NCBI RefSeq assembly: GCF_018398335.1
Contig: NZ_JAHBRX010000001.1
Location: forward strand, 3,154,001-3,218,000
Length of the DNA stretch: 64,000 nt
Source of the DNA: Chelatococcus sp. HY11
GTDB lineage: Bacteria > Pseudomonadota > Alphaproteobacteria > Rhizobiales > Beijerinckiaceae
Reading direction: 5' to 3'
Shown one piece after another: positions 17,138 through 29,460 of the stretch. The first letter of the stretch is position 1, and every line of letters begins with the position of its first letter. The position numbers were made by a program, and so were the translations under genes. Under the pieces are notes generated by a model. That model was given only the letters and a program-made list of their open reading frames with translations, ran no database searches and had not been told where the DNA came from.

Positions 17138-17650
17138 TTAATTTTTCCTCATTTTCCCCAGGCCGCCGAGCGCGAGCAGCGCAAGGCCGAGCGAGGCGAG
17201 CGCACTCCAGCCGGCGAGCGAAACACCCAGGAAACGCCAGGCGGCCTCGTCGCAGCGCACCACGCGGGTGGTCTGCAGGTTCTTGAGAAAATCATTGAGG
17301 CCGACATTGTTGTTCATGGGGCCGGTGCAATCCGCAGGCCCCTGCCACAAATGCCACTCCGCGCCGCTGTGGTAGACGCCGAGGCCGGCGTTGTAGAGGA
17401 ACGCGACCGCGATGATGCCGAAGCCTATCCAGCGCAGGCCCACGAACAGCCGGTCACGCCGCTCATCGGGCAGAAGCGCGAGCACCGCCGCTATCGGCAT
17501 CGCGAGATAGTAGGGCTGGCGCTGTTTGAGACAAAGCTCACAGGGCTTCAGCCCCAGCACGTACTCAAAATAATAGGCGCCGCCGATGAGGGCGACGCAA
17601 ATGACGAGGATCGTCAGTGCAACAAGGCGTGGGCGCGAGAGAAGGGACAT
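17138..17650 (-). CDS. dsbB: disulfide bond formation protein B family (DsbB-like)
   Basis: This 170-residue inner-membrane protein has four predicted TM helices. It carries the DsbB quinone-side cysteine pair in KPCELCLKQRQPYY and a second periplasmic pair in ADCTGP and VVRCDEAAWRF. It should reoxidise DsbA and pass electrons to quinones. The start is the ATG at 17650; the frame extends upstream without family sequence. A DedA/YqaA-like gene ends 40 bases upstream on the same strand, so the two may be co-transcribed. Length fits the compact alphaproteobacterial DsbB/DsbI type. Confidence 0.88.
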   Translation of the reverse strand: MSLLSRPRLVALTILVICVALIGGAYYFEYVLGLKPCELCLKQRQPYYLAMPIAAVLALLPDERRDRLFVGLRWIGFGIIAVAFLYNAGLGVYHSGAEWHLWQGPADCTGPMNNNVGLNDFLKNLQTTRVVRCDEAAWRFLGVSLAGWSALASLGLALLALGGLGKMRKN

Positions 17651-17690
17651 TGAACGCTCGTGAGGCGAGGCGCCCTGTCGATGCGCGCCC

Positions 17691-18272
17691 CTAGAATATA
17701 TAGCGGACGGCCACGAAGCCGCCGATGATGGTGGCAAACAGGATGATTGCGGCCAGACCGAGGTTGCGCTCCAGGATTTCCTTGGCGGGAGCCCCGAAAC
17801 GGTTGACCAGCGCGGCGAGAATATAGAACCGCAGGCCCCGGGTGATGATTGACAGTATCGTGAACCACAGAAGGTCGTAGCCGGCAAAGCCGGATGTGAT
17901 GGTCACCAGCTTGTAGGGGATAGGCGTGAGGCCCTTGATCAGGATGATCCATTCGCCATAGGCCGCATAGGCCTGCCGGAAAGCCTCGACATTGTCACCG
18001 TAACCATAAGCCTGGATGATCCAGGCGCCGAGCGTGTCATAGAGCACCGCGCCGATGGCATAGCCGAACAAGCCGCCAATGACCGACGCCACCGTGCAGA
18101 CACCGGCATAGAAAAAGGCCTTGTCCGGCCGCGCCAGCGCCATCGGCACGAGAAGCACATCCGGCGGGACCGGAAAGAATGAACTTTCGGCAAAGGAGAC
18201 GAGCGCCAGCGCCCAGGCAGCGTATGGGCTTGCGGCAAGCGACAATGTCCAGTCGTAGAGGCGGCGCAGCAT
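17691..18272 (-). CDS. YqaA/DedA-family inner-membrane protein
   Basis: This is a 193-residue membrane protein with four to five hydrophobic segments. The DedA/SNARE-associated signature is spread over FAESSFFPVPPDVLLVPMAL and GLTPIPYKLVTITSGFAG. Members are thought to act as lipid flippases or in membrane homeostasis, and the YqaA subgroup is small and lacks an assigned substrate. It lies upstream of dsbB on the same strand and is divergent from zapE. Confidence 0.85.
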   Translation of the reverse strand: MLRRLYDWTLSLAASPYAAWALALVSFAESSFFPVPPDVLLVPMALARPDKAFFYAGVCTVASVIGGLFGYAIGAVLYDTLGAWIIQAYGYGDNVEAFRQAYAAYGEWIILIKGLTPIPYKLVTITSGFAGYDLLWFTILSIITRGLRFYILAALVNRFGAPAKEILERNLGLAAIILFATIIGGFVAVRYIF

Positions 18273-18402
18273 TGGGACCGCTTAAGCTGCCCCGCCAGTC
18301 TTGTCCATCGCCATCGCGCGTTGCGGTTACCAAATCCGCAAACACGCGGCATGACTGCCACGGTTCTCGCCAGGCGGGCAGGAAACGCATGATTGTCGGC
18401 GC

Positions 18403-19677
18403 ATGATTGTTCTTGAGGCCCGAAAGCGTTATTGCGTGGGTGTGACCGCTCATTCTCGCCCCCCCACCCACCGTCAGGAACTGCCGGCAGCAGCCGGCGA
18501 ATCCGTCGCGTTGCGCTATGAGGCGCTCATCGCCACGGGCACGGTAGAGCGCGATGAGGCGCAGCTCGCGCTCATCGCGCAACTCGATCGGCTCGTGGAA
18601 ACGCTGCGGCGGGCCGAGAAGGCCAAGGCCGCGCCGAAGCGCCCCTTCGCGTGGCTGCTGGGTCGGCGCGAGCGCGACAATGGAGCGGTGGTCCGTGGGC
18701 TCTATGTCTGGGGTTCTGTCGGGCGTGGCAAGACGATGCTGATGGACCTCTTCTTCGAGGTCGCACCGGTCGCACTGAAACGGCGGGCGCATTTCCACGC
18801 CTTCATGAGCGATGTGCACGAGCGCATCTTCCACTTCCGGCAGCGCGTCAAGCGCGGCGAGGAGAAGGACACAGACCCGATCCCCCACGTGGCGGCCGAA
18901 CTCGCGAAGGAAGCCGAGCTTCTGTGCTTCGACGAATTCGCGGTGACCGATATCGCCGACGCGATGATCCTCGGGCGTCTTTTCACCAGCCTCTTCTCGC
19001 TCGGCGTCGTGGTGGTCGCGACGTCCAACGTCGTGCCTGACCGTCTCTATGAGGACGGGCTCAATCGGGCGCTTTTCCTGCCGTTCATCGCTCTCCTCAA
19101 GGAGCGGATGGACGTAGTCAAGCTCCAGTCGCGTACGGATTTCCGGCTTGAGAAACTCGCCGGGAGCCCGGTCTTCATCGTGCCCGACGATGACAACGCC
19201 CGACAGCGCCTGGATACGATGTTCCACGCGCTCACCGGCTCCACCGGCGGACCCTTGTCATTGACGGTGAAGGGGCATCCGGTGGAGGTGCCTTGCGCGG
19301 CCGGCGGCGTCGCACGCTTTGCCTTCACCGATCTCTGCAGCAAGCCGCTCGGCGCCTCCGATTACCTAGCGCTGGCGGAACGCTTCCATACCCTCATCGT
19401 CGAGAACATTCCGGCGCTCAATTTCGACCGCCGCAATGAAGCCAAGCGCTTTATTACCCTCGTCGATACGCTCTACGACCGGCATGTGAAACTTCTCGCG
19501 TCCGCGGCGGCGGAGCCGCAGAACCTCTACCATGCCGATCAGGGACGCGAGGCCTTTGAATTCGACCGCACGGTCTCTCGCCTGATCGAGATGCAGTCCG
19601 AGGAATATCTCTCTGCGCCCCACGGGCGCGGCGACTCCACCGGCTCAGGCGACAGTACCGGGCTCGTGGAGACCTGA
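18403..19677 (+). CDS. zapE: AFG1/ZapE-family ATPase
   Basis: This 424-residue protein is a P-loop ATPase of the ZapE/AFG1 family, a cell-division-associated ATPase in proteobacteria. Visible motifs are Walker A GSVGRGKT (about residue 107), Walker B ELLCFDEF (about 175), VVVVATSNVVPDRLYEDGLN after it (sensor and Asn/Arg region), and the C-terminal LVDTLYDRHVKL. The N-terminal 12 residues are uncertain, because a GTG at 18439 just before HSRPPTHRQE could be the real start. It stands alone, upstream of a TetR gene and the TCA block, as in other Hyphomicrobiales. Confidence 0.93.
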   Translation: MIVLEARKRYCVGVTAHSRPPTHRQELPAAAGESVALRYEALIATGTVERDEAQLALIAQLDRLVETLRRAEKAKAAPKRPFAWLLGRRERDNGAVVRGLYVWGSVGRGKTMLMDLFFEVAPVALKRRAHFHAFMSDVHERIFHFRQRVKRGEEKDTDPIPHVAAELAKEAELLCFDEFAVTDIADAMILGRLFTSLFSLGVVVVATSNVVPDRLYEDGLNRALFLPFIALLKERMDVVKLQSRTDFRLEKLAGSPVFIVPDDDNARQRLDTMFHALTGSTGGPLSLTVKGHPVEVPCAAGGVARFAFTDLCSKPLGASDYLALAERFHTLIVENIPALNFDRRNEAKRFITLVDTLYDRHVKLLASAAAEPQNLYHADQGREAFEFDRTVSRLIEMQSEEYLSAPHGRGDSTGSGDSTGLVET

Positions 19678-19800
19678 TGACGGTGCGCCCGCCGCTGCCG
19701 AGGGATCATCGCGGCAGAAGCGTCCGTGACAGGAGCGTCCGCGGCCAACCTGGTCCGCTCACAGCAAGCCCCGCATCGACGTCCCCAGGCGCAAGCCCGC

Positions 19801-20460
19801 ATGGCTAGACATCCATCGGCCAAACAGCCTTCACCTAGAAATCCTTTGACCAAGCCGACCAATATCGCGCCCGACAGGGTGGACGCGCGCCTCATCGCCA
19901 TCGCCAATGAGCATGTGCGCAAGTTCGGTCCGGGCAAGATGACCGTGGTGGCTGTCGCCGAGGCGGCTGGCATGACCCATGCCAACGTCTACCGCTATTT
20001 CCCCTCGAAAAATGCCCTGATCGATGCGGTCGTCGGTGAGGCGCTGAAACCGATCGAGACCGTGATCGCGGACGTGGCGAGCGCGCCGGACCCTGCCGAC
20101 GACAAGCTGGAGCGGCTGGTCCTCGACCTCGCGCGCCTCTATCGCACGCTGATGGAGCAGAACGCGCCGGTGTTCCGCCTCTTCGTCACAGCGACCCTCG
20201 AGAACCGGGCCGTCGCGCGTCGGCATCGCGGACGCGTGCGCATGCTGGTTGAACGTGTGGTCGACGAGGGCATAGCGACGGGCGCATTCGAGCCGCGCGA
20301 CCGGGAAGGCGCCCTCTCCTTCCTGACCGACGTGCTTTACCGCTTCACCCACCCGAGCGCCATTCTGGCGGACGCTGGGGTCCCGCGTGACGTGCTCGAT
20401 AGGCGCCTCGCGGCGGTGGTGCGGGTAGCCCTGCGGGCCTTGTCCGTAGGCCTGATCTAG
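19801..20460 (+). CDS. TetR-family transcriptional regulator
   Basis: This 219-residue TetR protein has its helix-turn-helix at about residues 30-75 (MTVVAVAEAAGMTHANVYRY, then FPSKNALIDAVV), followed by a helical regulatory domain (LARLYRTLMEQNAPVFRLF). The start is taken as the ATG at 19801. The open frame reaches a GTG at 19726, but that part is low-complexity and unlike the family. Its stop is about 280 bases before mdh, on the same strand. The target is unknown, and no obvious palindrome stands out upstream. Confidence 0.85.
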   Translation: MARHPSAKQPSPRNPLTKPTNIAPDRVDARLIAIANEHVRKFGPGKMTVVAVAEAAGMTHANVYRYFPSKNALIDAVVGEALKPIETVIADVASAPDPADDKLERLVLDLARLYRTLMEQNAPVFRLFVTATLENRAVARRHRGRVRMLVERVVDEGIATGAFEPRDREGALSFLTDVLYRFTHPSAILADAGVPRDVLDRRLAAVVRVALRALSVGLI

Positions 20461-21706
<1,246 letters not shown>

Positions 21707-21849
21707 CCAGCGCGGCCGCAGGAGGTGTCCGGCGACGGTGGTTACCGGAACACCTTATTGTGGCCCGCTTCTGTCTTCATCGAGAGTGCCGGATGTTGTC
21801 CGGCCTCTGCCGGACAACGGCCCAGTTCCGCAGCTGAAAGGCTAAACGG

Positions 21850-23048
<1,199 letters not shown>

Positions 23049-23049
<1 letters not shown>

Positions 23050-23933
23050 TGTCCATTCTCATCGACAAGAACACCAAGGTCATCACCCAGGGCTTCACGG
23101 GCAAGAACGGCACGTTCCACTCGGAGCAGGCCATCGCCTATGGAACCAATCTCGTTGGCGGCACCTCGCCCGGCAAGGGGGGTTCCAAGCACCTCGGCCT
23201 GCCGGTGTTCGACACCGTGCGCGAGGCGCGTGAGAAGACCGGCGCCGACGCGTCGGTGGTCTACGTGCCGCCGGCGGGCGCCGCTGACGCCATCTGCGAG
23301 GCCATCGACGCGGAGATCCCGCTGATCGTCTGCATCACCGAAGGCATTCCGGTGCTCGACATGGTGCGCGTGCGCCGCTCGCTCGATGCCTCGAAGTCGC
23401 GCCTCATCGGCCCGAACTGCCCGGGTGTCGTCACCGCCGGCCAGTCGAAGATCGGCATCATGCCGGCCAACATCTTCAAGCCCGGCAGCGTCGGCATCGT
23501 CTCGCGCTCGGGCACGCTGACCTATGAAGCGGTGTTCCAGACCTCCCAGGAAGGCCTCGGCCAGACCACGGCGGTCGGCATCGGCGGCGATCCGGTCAAG
23601 GGCACCGAGTTCATCGAGGTGCTGGACATGTTCCTCTCCGATCCCGCGACCGAGTCGATCGTCATGATCGGCGAGATCGGCGGCGCGGCCGAGGAAGATG
23701 CCGCGGAGTTCATCGCCCGCGAGGCGAAGAAGGGCCGCAAGAAACCGATGGTCGGCTTCATCGCCGGCCGCACCGCCCCTCCCGGCCGCCGCATGGGCCA
23801 TGCTGGCGCCATCATTTCGGGCGGTAAGGGCGGCGCCGAAGACAAGATCGCGGCGATGGAGGCGGCGGGCATCCGCGTGTCGCCTTCACCGGCCCGCCTT
23901 GGCAAGACCCTGGTTGAGGTCTTGAAGGGATAA
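23049..23933 (+). CDS. sucD: succinyl-CoA synthetase alpha subunit
   Basis: SucD binds CoA and carries the phosphohistidine intermediate. The 294-residue protein shows the N-terminal CoA-binding fold ([20 protein letters not shown]), the GPNCPGVVT segment and the active-site His in [17 protein letters not shown]. It overlaps sucC by one base. A strong hairpin 12 bases after its stop probably ends a large part of mdh-sucCD transcription, separating it from sucAB. Confidence 0.97.
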
Positions 23934-23945
23934 GACAGCTTTTTG

Positions 23946-23978
23946 CCTGGTCCGGCGCTAGCCGGACCAGGTTTACAT
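23946..23978 (+). terminator. intrinsic terminator after sucD
   Basis: A perfect 11-bp stem pairs CCTGGTCCGGC (23946-23956) with GCCGGACCAGG (23961-23971) over a GCTA loop, followed by a short TTT. The tail is weak, so attenuation rather than complete termination before sucA is possible. Confidence 0.7.
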
Positions 23979-24243
23979 CTGTCTTGTCCGGACGTTGTAG
24001 ATCCTCATCTGAGGGTCGAAGAGGAAAGGGTCTGGAAACCTTCTGGGAATATTGCGGTTCGATCGCCATATGACCGGCGGGGATCCAAGAGATCCAGTTT
24101 GATCGAAACGGGAGCGCCCCAGGCGGTCCCTCTCGCCGCGAAACCGGGTTGCGGCGGGAGAAGCCGGCCTTCGATGGCCGCGCATATGCCTTCGCAGCCG
24201 CACCCACACGTGTGTTGCAGAGGTCCCGGCCAGGATGAAGACG

Positions 24244-27204
24244 ATGGCACGCCAGGACGTGAACGACATCTTTGCTCAAACTTCCTTCCTCTACGGTGGC
24301 AATGCCGCCTATCTGGAGGAGCTCTACGCCCGCTACCAGCAGAACCCGTCCTCCGTCGACGAGCAGTGGCAGACGTTCTTTGCCGGGCTGAAGGACGAGG
24401 GGTCGACGATCGTCGAGAACGCGCGCGGCGCGTCCTGGAAGCGGCCGAACTGGCCGATCGTCGCCAATGGCGAGCTCGTCTCGGCGCTGGACGGCAACTG
24501 GATCGGCGTCGAGAAGGCGATCGGCGACAAGATCAAGGGCAAGGCCCAGGCGAAGGGCGTCGAGCTCAGCCAGGCCGAGGTCGAGCAGGCGGCCCGCGAC
24601 AGCGTGCGCGCTATCATGATGATCCGCGCCTATCGCATGCGTGGCCACCTCCATGCCGATCTCGATCCGCTGGCGCTCGAACCGCGCGGCGATCACGAGG
24701 AACTGCACCCCTCGACCTACGGCTTCGGGCCGCAGGACTACGATCGCAAGATCTTCATCGACAACGTGCTCGGTCTCGAGTTCGCCACCATCAACCAGAT
24801 GCTGGAGATCCTGCGGCGCACCTATTGCCAGACGCTGGGCGTCGAGTTCATGCATATCTCCGATCCGACCGAAAAGGCCTGGATCCAGGAGCGCATCGAG
24901 GGGCCGGACAAGGAGATCAGCTTCACCCGCGAGGGCAAGCGCGCGATCTTCAACAAGCTCGTCGAGGCGGAAGGATTCGAGAAGTTCCTCGACGTCAAGT
25001 ACACCGGCACCAAGCGCTTCGGCCTCGACGGCAGCGAGTCGATGATTCCGGCGCTCGAGCAGATCATCAAGCGCGGCGGCGCGCTGGGCGTTCGCGATAT
25101 CGCGCTCGGCATGGCGCACCGCGGTCGTCTGAACGTGCTCGCGCAGGTCATGGGCAAGCCGCACCGCGCCATCTTCCACGAGTTCAAGGGCGGATCCTTC
25201 GCGCCTGACGACGTGGAAGGCTCCGGTGACGTGAAGTACCATCTCGGCGCCTCGTCGGACCGTGAGTTCGACGGCAACCGCGTCCATCTTTCGCTCGCCG
25301 CCAACCCCTCGCATCTCGAGATCGTCGATCCCGTCGTGCTCGGCAAGGTGCGCGCGAAGCAGGACCAGCTCGGCGACACCGTCGAGCGTTCGAAGGTGCT
25401 GCCGCTCCTCATCCATGGCGACGCGGCCTTCGCCGGCCAGGGCGTCGTGGCGGAATGCCTCGGCCTCTCCGGCCTGAAGGGGCACCGCACCGGCGGCTCC
25501 CTGCATTTCATCATCAACAACCAGATCGGCTTCACGACCAACCCGCGCTATGCGCGCACCTCGCCTTATCCGTCGGATCTCGCCAAGATGGTCGAGGCGC
25601 CGGTGTTCCACGTGAATGGCGACGACCCGGAAGCCGTGACCTTCGCCGCGAAGATCGCCATCGAGTTCCGGCAGAAGTTCCACAAGCCTGTCGTCATCGA
25701 CATGTTCTGCTACCGCCGCTTCGGCCATAACGAGGGCGACGAGCCGGCGTTCACCCAGCCGATCATGTACAAGAAGATCCGCCAGCATCCGACGTCGCTG
25801 GAGATCTACGGCAAGAAGCTCGTGGCCGAGGGCGTGCTGGCCGAAAGCGAGGTCGAGGAGGCGAAGGCCGCCTGGCGCACGAGGCTCGAGGGCGAGTTCG
25901 AATCGGCGCAGACCTACAAGCCCAACAAGGCTGACTGGCTGGATGGCCGCTGGTCAGGGCTCAAGGCTGTCCGCGAGGACGCCGACGATCCGCGCCGGGG
26001 GGCGACCGGCCTGCCGGACGCGACCCTGAAGACCATGGGCGAGCGCCTGACCACGGTGCCGGAAGGCTTCCATCTGCACCGCACGATCCAGCGCTTCCTC
26101 GACAATCGTCGCAAGACGATCGAGGAAGGCCAGGGCATCGACTGGGCCACCGGCGAGGCGCTTGCCTTCGGCTCGCTGCTGCTTGAAGGCCACCCTGTCC
26201 GCCTGTCGGGCCAGGACGTCGAGCGCGGCACTTTCAGCCAGCGCCATTCGGTGCTGCTCGACCAGGAGAACGAGGACCGCTACACGCCCCTCAACAACCT
26301 GGACGAGAACCAGGCCCGCTACGAGGTCATCAACTCGATGCTCTCGGAAGAGGCGGTGCTCGGCTTCGAATATGGCTACACGCTGGCCGAGCCGAATGCG
26401 CTGACCCTGTGGGAAGCGCAGTTCGGTGACTTCGCCAACGGTGCCCAGGTGGTCGTCGACCAGTTCATCTCGTCGGGTGAGCGCAAGTGGCTCAGGATGT
26501 CGGGCCTCGTGATGCTGCTTCCGCATGGCTATGAAGGCCAGGGGCCGGAGCATTCCTCCGCCCGCCTGGAGCGCTATCTGCAGCTCTGCGCCGAGGACAA
26601 CATGCAGGTCGCGAACTGCACGACGCCGGCGAACTACTTCCATATCCTGCGCCGGCAGCTGAAGCGCGAGTTCCGCAAGCCGCTCATCCTGATGACGCCG
26701 AAGTCGCTGCTGCGCCACAAGCGCTGCGTCTCGACGCTGGACGAGCTCTCCGAAGGCACGAGCTTCCACCGCATCCTGCGGGATGACGCCGAGCGTCTGC
26801 CGAAGGAGAAGATCAAGCTCGTCAAGGACGAGAAGATCCGCCGGGTCGTGATCTGCTCGGGCAAGGTCTACTACGACCTCTATGAGGAGCGCGAGAAGCG
26901 CGGCATCGACGACATCTTCTTCCTGCGCGTCGAGCAGCTCTATCCTTTCCCGGCCAAGACGCTTGCCGGCATTCTTTCCCGCTTCCGCAACGCTGAGGTG
27001 TTGTGGTGCCAGGAAGAGCCCAAGAACATGGGGTCGTGGAACTTCGTCGAACCCTATCTCGAATGGGTGCTCGACCATTCCGGCCTCAAGGCGACGCGTC
27101 CGCGCTATGTCGGACGTCCCGCCTCGGCCTCCACGGCTGTCGGCCAGATGTCCAAGCATCTGGCACAGTTGCAGGCTTTCCTTGACGAGGCGCTGGCTTC
27201 CTGA
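24244..27204 (+). CDS. sucA: 2-oxoglutarate dehydrogenase E1 component
   Basis: This thiamine-diphosphate enzyme decarboxylates 2-oxoglutarate and loads succinyl onto SucB lipoate. The protein has 986 residues from [10 protein letters not shown]; an in-frame ATG nine bases earlier is less typical. It begins with the family [20 protein letters not shown] helix. Later come [18 protein letters not shown], the ThDP region [10 protein letters not shown] with [21 protein letters not shown], and the transketolase-like half with [20 protein letters not shown] and [20 protein letters not shown]. It heads sucA-sucB-SDR-lpd, with a 300-base leader after the sucD terminator. Confidence 0.97.
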   Translation: MARQDVNDIFAQTSFLYGGNAAYLEELYARYQQNPSSVDEQWQTFFAGLKDEGSTIVENARGASWKRPNWPIVANGELVSALDGNWIGVEKAIGDKIKGKAQAKGVELSQAEVEQAARDSVRAIMMIRAYRMRGHLHADLDPLALEPRGDHEELHPSTYGFGPQDYDRKIFIDNVLGLEFATINQMLEILRRTYCQTLGVEFMHISDPTEKAWIQERIEGPDKEISFTREGKRAIFNKLVEAEGFEKFLDVKYTGTKRFGLDGSESMIPALEQIIKRGGALGVRDIALGMAHRGRLNVLAQVMGKPHRAIFHEFKGGSFAPDDVEGSGDVKYHLGASSDREFDGNRVHLSLAANPSHLEIVDPVVLGKVRAKQDQLGDTVERSKVLPLLIHGDAAFAGQGVVAECLGLSGLKGHRTGGSLHFIINNQIGFTTNPRYARTSPYPSDLAKMVEAPVFHVNGDDPEAVTFAAKIAIEFRQKFHKPVVIDMFCYRRFGHNEGDEPAFTQPIMYKKIRQHPTSLEIYGKKLVAEGVLAESEVEEAKAAWRTRLEGEFESAQTYKPNKADWLDGRWSGLKAVREDADDPRRGATGLPDATLKTMGERLTTVPEGFHLHRTIQRFLDNRRKTIEEGQGIDWATGEALAFGSLLLEGHPVRLSGQDVERGTFSQRHSVLLDQENEDRYTPLNNLDENQARYEVINSMLSEEAVLGFEYGYTLAEPNALTLWEAQFGDFANGAQVVVDQFISSGERKWLRMSGLVMLLPHGYEGQGPEHSSARLERYLQLCAEDNMQVANCTTPANYFHILRRQLKREFRKPLILMTPKSLLRHKRCVSTLDELSEGTSFHRILRDDAERLPKEKIKLVKDEKIRRVVICSGKVYYDLYEEREKRGIDDIFFLRVEQLYPFPAKTLAGILSRFRNAEVLWCQEEPKNMGSWNFVEPYLEWVLDHSGLKATRPRYVGRPASASTAVGQMSKHLAQLQAFLDEALAS

Positions 27205-27296
27205 GGGAAGCCTTCGCCCCGCCCCCTCAAGCTGGCCGCAAGGCCTTAGATCGTCAGGCATCCGGCCCGGCCGGAAGACAGCAAGAAGCGAACATC

Positions 27297-28526
27297 ATGG
27301 CGACCGAAATCCGTGTGCCGACCCTCGGCGAATCCGTGACGGAGGCCACCATCGGCCGGTGGTTCAAGAAACAGGGCGAGGCCGTGAAGGCCGATGAGCC
27401 GCTCGTCGAACTCGAAACCGACAAGGTGACGCTGGAGGTCAACGCTCCGGCCGCCGGCGTGCTCGCCGAGATCACCGTCAAGGAAGGCGACACCGTCGAG
27501 GTTGGCGCCCTGCTCGGCTCGCTCAGCGAAGGTGGCGCGGGTGCTACTCCCGCCAAGGCGGCTGAAAAGCCCGCGGCAAAGCCGGCGCCTGCTCCGGCCG
27601 CCGCTCCGGCGCCGGCACCCGCCGCTGCTCCCTCCAAGGGTGACAATGGTCCGGCGGTCGGCCGCATCGCGGCCGAGACCGGTCTTGATCCGGCGAAGGT
27701 CGCCGGCACCGGCAAGGACGGTCGCGTGACCAAGGGCGATATCCTCGGCGCGCTGTCCAGCGGCGCGGCCTCCGCCCAACCAGCCCAGCCCGTGCAGCTG
27801 CGCGCGCCGTCGGCTCCGGATGATGCCTCGCGCGAAGAGCGCGTGCGCATGACCAAGCTGCGCCAGACCATCGCGCGCCGCCTGAAGGAAGCCCAGTCCG
27901 CCGCCGCCATGCTGACGACGTTCAACGATGTCGACATGTCCGGCGTGATGGATCTGCGCAACCAGTACAAGGATGTGTTCGAGAAGAAGCACGGCGTGAA
28001 GCTCGGCTTCATGGGCTTCTTCGTGAAGGCCTGCGTGCAGGCGCTGAAGGACGTGCCGGCCGTCAATGCCGAGATCGACGGCACGGACATCATCTACAAG
28101 AACTACTACCACATCGGCGTCGCCGTCGGCACGGACAAGGGCCTCGTCGTGCCCGTAGTCCGCGATGCGGACCAGCTGTCGATCGCCGGCATCGAGAAAG
28201 AGATCGCCGAGTACGGGAAGCGCGCCCGTGACGGCAAGCTGACGATCGAGGAGATGCAGGGCGGCACCTTCACCATTTCCAACGGCGGTGTCTACGGTTC
28301 GCTTCTCTCCACGCCGATCCTCAACGCGCCACAGTCCGCTATCCTCGGAATGCACCGCATCGAGCAGCGGCCCGTGGTGAAGAACGGCCAGATCGTCGCC
28401 CGACCGATGATGTATCTCGCGGTGTCCTACGACCACCGTCTCATCGACGGTAAGGAAGCGGTCACGTTCCTGGTCCGCATCAAGGAAAACCTCGAGGACC
28501 CGACACGCCTCGTGCTGGACCTCTGA
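27297..28526 (+). CDS. sucB: 2-oxoglutarate dehydrogenase E2 (dihydrolipoyl succinyltransferase)
   Basis: This 409-residue core subunit has one lipoyl domain with the modified Lys in [11 protein letters not shown] (about residue 43) and an Ala/Pro linker (about 80-115). A peripheral subunit-binding domain follows ([20 protein letters not shown]), then the acyltransferase domain ending in [13 protein letters not shown] with the catalytic His and Asp. It follows sucA by 92 bases and shares its operon. The single lipoyl domain and length are standard for SucB. Confidence 0.97.
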   Translation: MATEIRVPTLGESVTEATIGRWFKKQGEAVKADEPLVELETDKVTLEVNAPAAGVLAEITVKEGDTVEVGALLGSLSEGGAGATPAKAAEKPAAKPAPAPAAAPAPAPAAAPSKGDNGPAVGRIAAETGLDPAKVAGTGKDGRVTKGDILGALSSGAASAQPAQPVQLRAPSAPDDASREERVRMTKLRQTIARRLKEAQSAAAMLTTFNDVDMSGVMDLRNQYKDVFEKKHGVKLGFMGFFVKACVQALKDVPAVNAEIDGTDIIYKNYYHIGVAVGTDKGLVVPVVRDADQLSIAGIEKEIAEYGKRARDGKLTIEEMQGGTFTISNGGVYGSLLSTPILNAPQSAILGMHRIEQRPVVKNGQIVARPMMYLAVSYDHRLIDGKEAVTFLVRIKENLEDPTRLVLDL

Positions 28527-28625
28527 TCCAGACCCCATAGTCGCTAGGGCGCTGGTCGCTCGGGACCACCGCTTCGTTCCAGAACCGGAATTCACTCATC
28601 GGGTTCTGAAGGAAAGGCTGGTGCG

Positions 28626-29369
28626 ATGGATGGCGTTCTGGTGATCACAGGCGGTGGCCGGGGTATTGGCCGCGCCACCGCGTTCAAGGCCGCGGCCGCG
28701 GGCTATCGCGTGGCCATCAGTTACGTCTCGGATGCCACTGCGGCTGATGCCGTGGTGGCCCGGATAAGCGAGGCTGGCGGCACGGCTATTGCCGTGAAGG
28801 GGGATGTCGCTGACGAGGCGGACGTCGTTCGCCTTTTCGCCGAGGCCGACAAGCTTGGCCCCCTCGCGGGGCTGATCAACAATGCGGGCATCGTTGATCG
28901 CGCGGCGCCGCTCGCCGACATGTCGTTCGAACGCATCACCCGCATGATGATGGTGAACGTTGTCGGCAGCCTCATCGCCGCCCGCGAGGCGGTGCGCCGC
29001 ATGTCCACCAGCTCCGGCGGGCAGGGCGGCGTCATCGTCAATCTGTCCTCGCGCGCCGCCGCGCTGGGCGGCGCCAAGCAGTATATCGACTACGCCGCCG
29101 CGAAGGGTGCCATCGACAGCTTTACCCATGGGCTCGCCCTGGAGGTCGCCGACCAGGGCATCCGTGTTGCCGGCGTCAGGCCCGGCATCATCGACACCGA
29201 TATCCATGCTAGCGGCGGCGATCCTGGCCGGGTCGCCCGCATGCGCAGCATGCTCCCGATGGGCCGCGAGGGCAGCGCGGACGAGGTCGCGGAGGCGATC
29301 ATGTGGCTCATCTCCGACAAGGCCAGCTATGTGACCGGCACGACGATCGATGTATCGGGCGGCCGTTAG
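28626..29369 (+). CDS. SDR-family oxidoreductase inside the OGDH operon
   Basis: This 247-residue classical short-chain dehydrogenase has the cofactor loop TGGGRGIG, NNAG, the catalytic Ser in VNLSSRAAALGG and YAAAK downstream, and a YVTGTTIDVSGG ending. The substrate is unknown; its best relatives are glucose/ribitol-dehydrogenase-like SDRs. It sits between sucB and lpd in the same direction, an arrangement seen in other Hyphomicrobiales. A short palindromic repeat follows its stop directly. Co-expression with 2-oxoglutarate dehydrogenase is likely, but a shared pathway is not shown. Confidence 0.88.
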   Translation: MDGVLVITGGGRGIGRATAFKAAAAGYRVAISYVSDATAADAVVARISEAGGTAIAVKGDVADEADVVRLFAEADKLGPLAGLINNAGIVDRAAPLADMSFERITRMMMVNVVGSLIAAREAVRRMSTSSGGQGGVIVNLSSRAAALGGAKQYIDYAAAKGAIDSFTHGLALEVADQGIRVAGVRPGIIDTDIHASGGDPGRVARMRSMLPMGREGSADEVAEAIMWLISDKASYVTGTTIDVSGGR

Positions 29370-29370
29370 A

Positions 29371-29415
29371 GCATGATCCCAAAAGTGGATACCGGTTTTT
29401 GGAAAAGAGCATGCT
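29371..29415. repeat. rhizobial short palindromic intergenic repeat
   Basis: Arms AGCATG and CATGCT bound a 45-base element with internal GTGG, ACCGGTTTTTGG and GAAAAG. I recognise this as the very common Hyphomicrobiales intergenic element with the core GCATGATCC and AAAAGTGG. It fills the gap between the SDR gene and lpd inside the operon, so it is transcribed and may form a hairpin. Confidence 0.7.
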
Positions 29416-29460
29416 CAGAGCAAAAACTTAAAGCGGTTTGCAAGAAGGAAAGAACGCGAA

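Noticed and set aside
23812-25788. 658-residue minus-strand frame opposite sucA
   Set aside because: It is a high-GC antisense shadow; sucA on the plus strand carries every expected motif.
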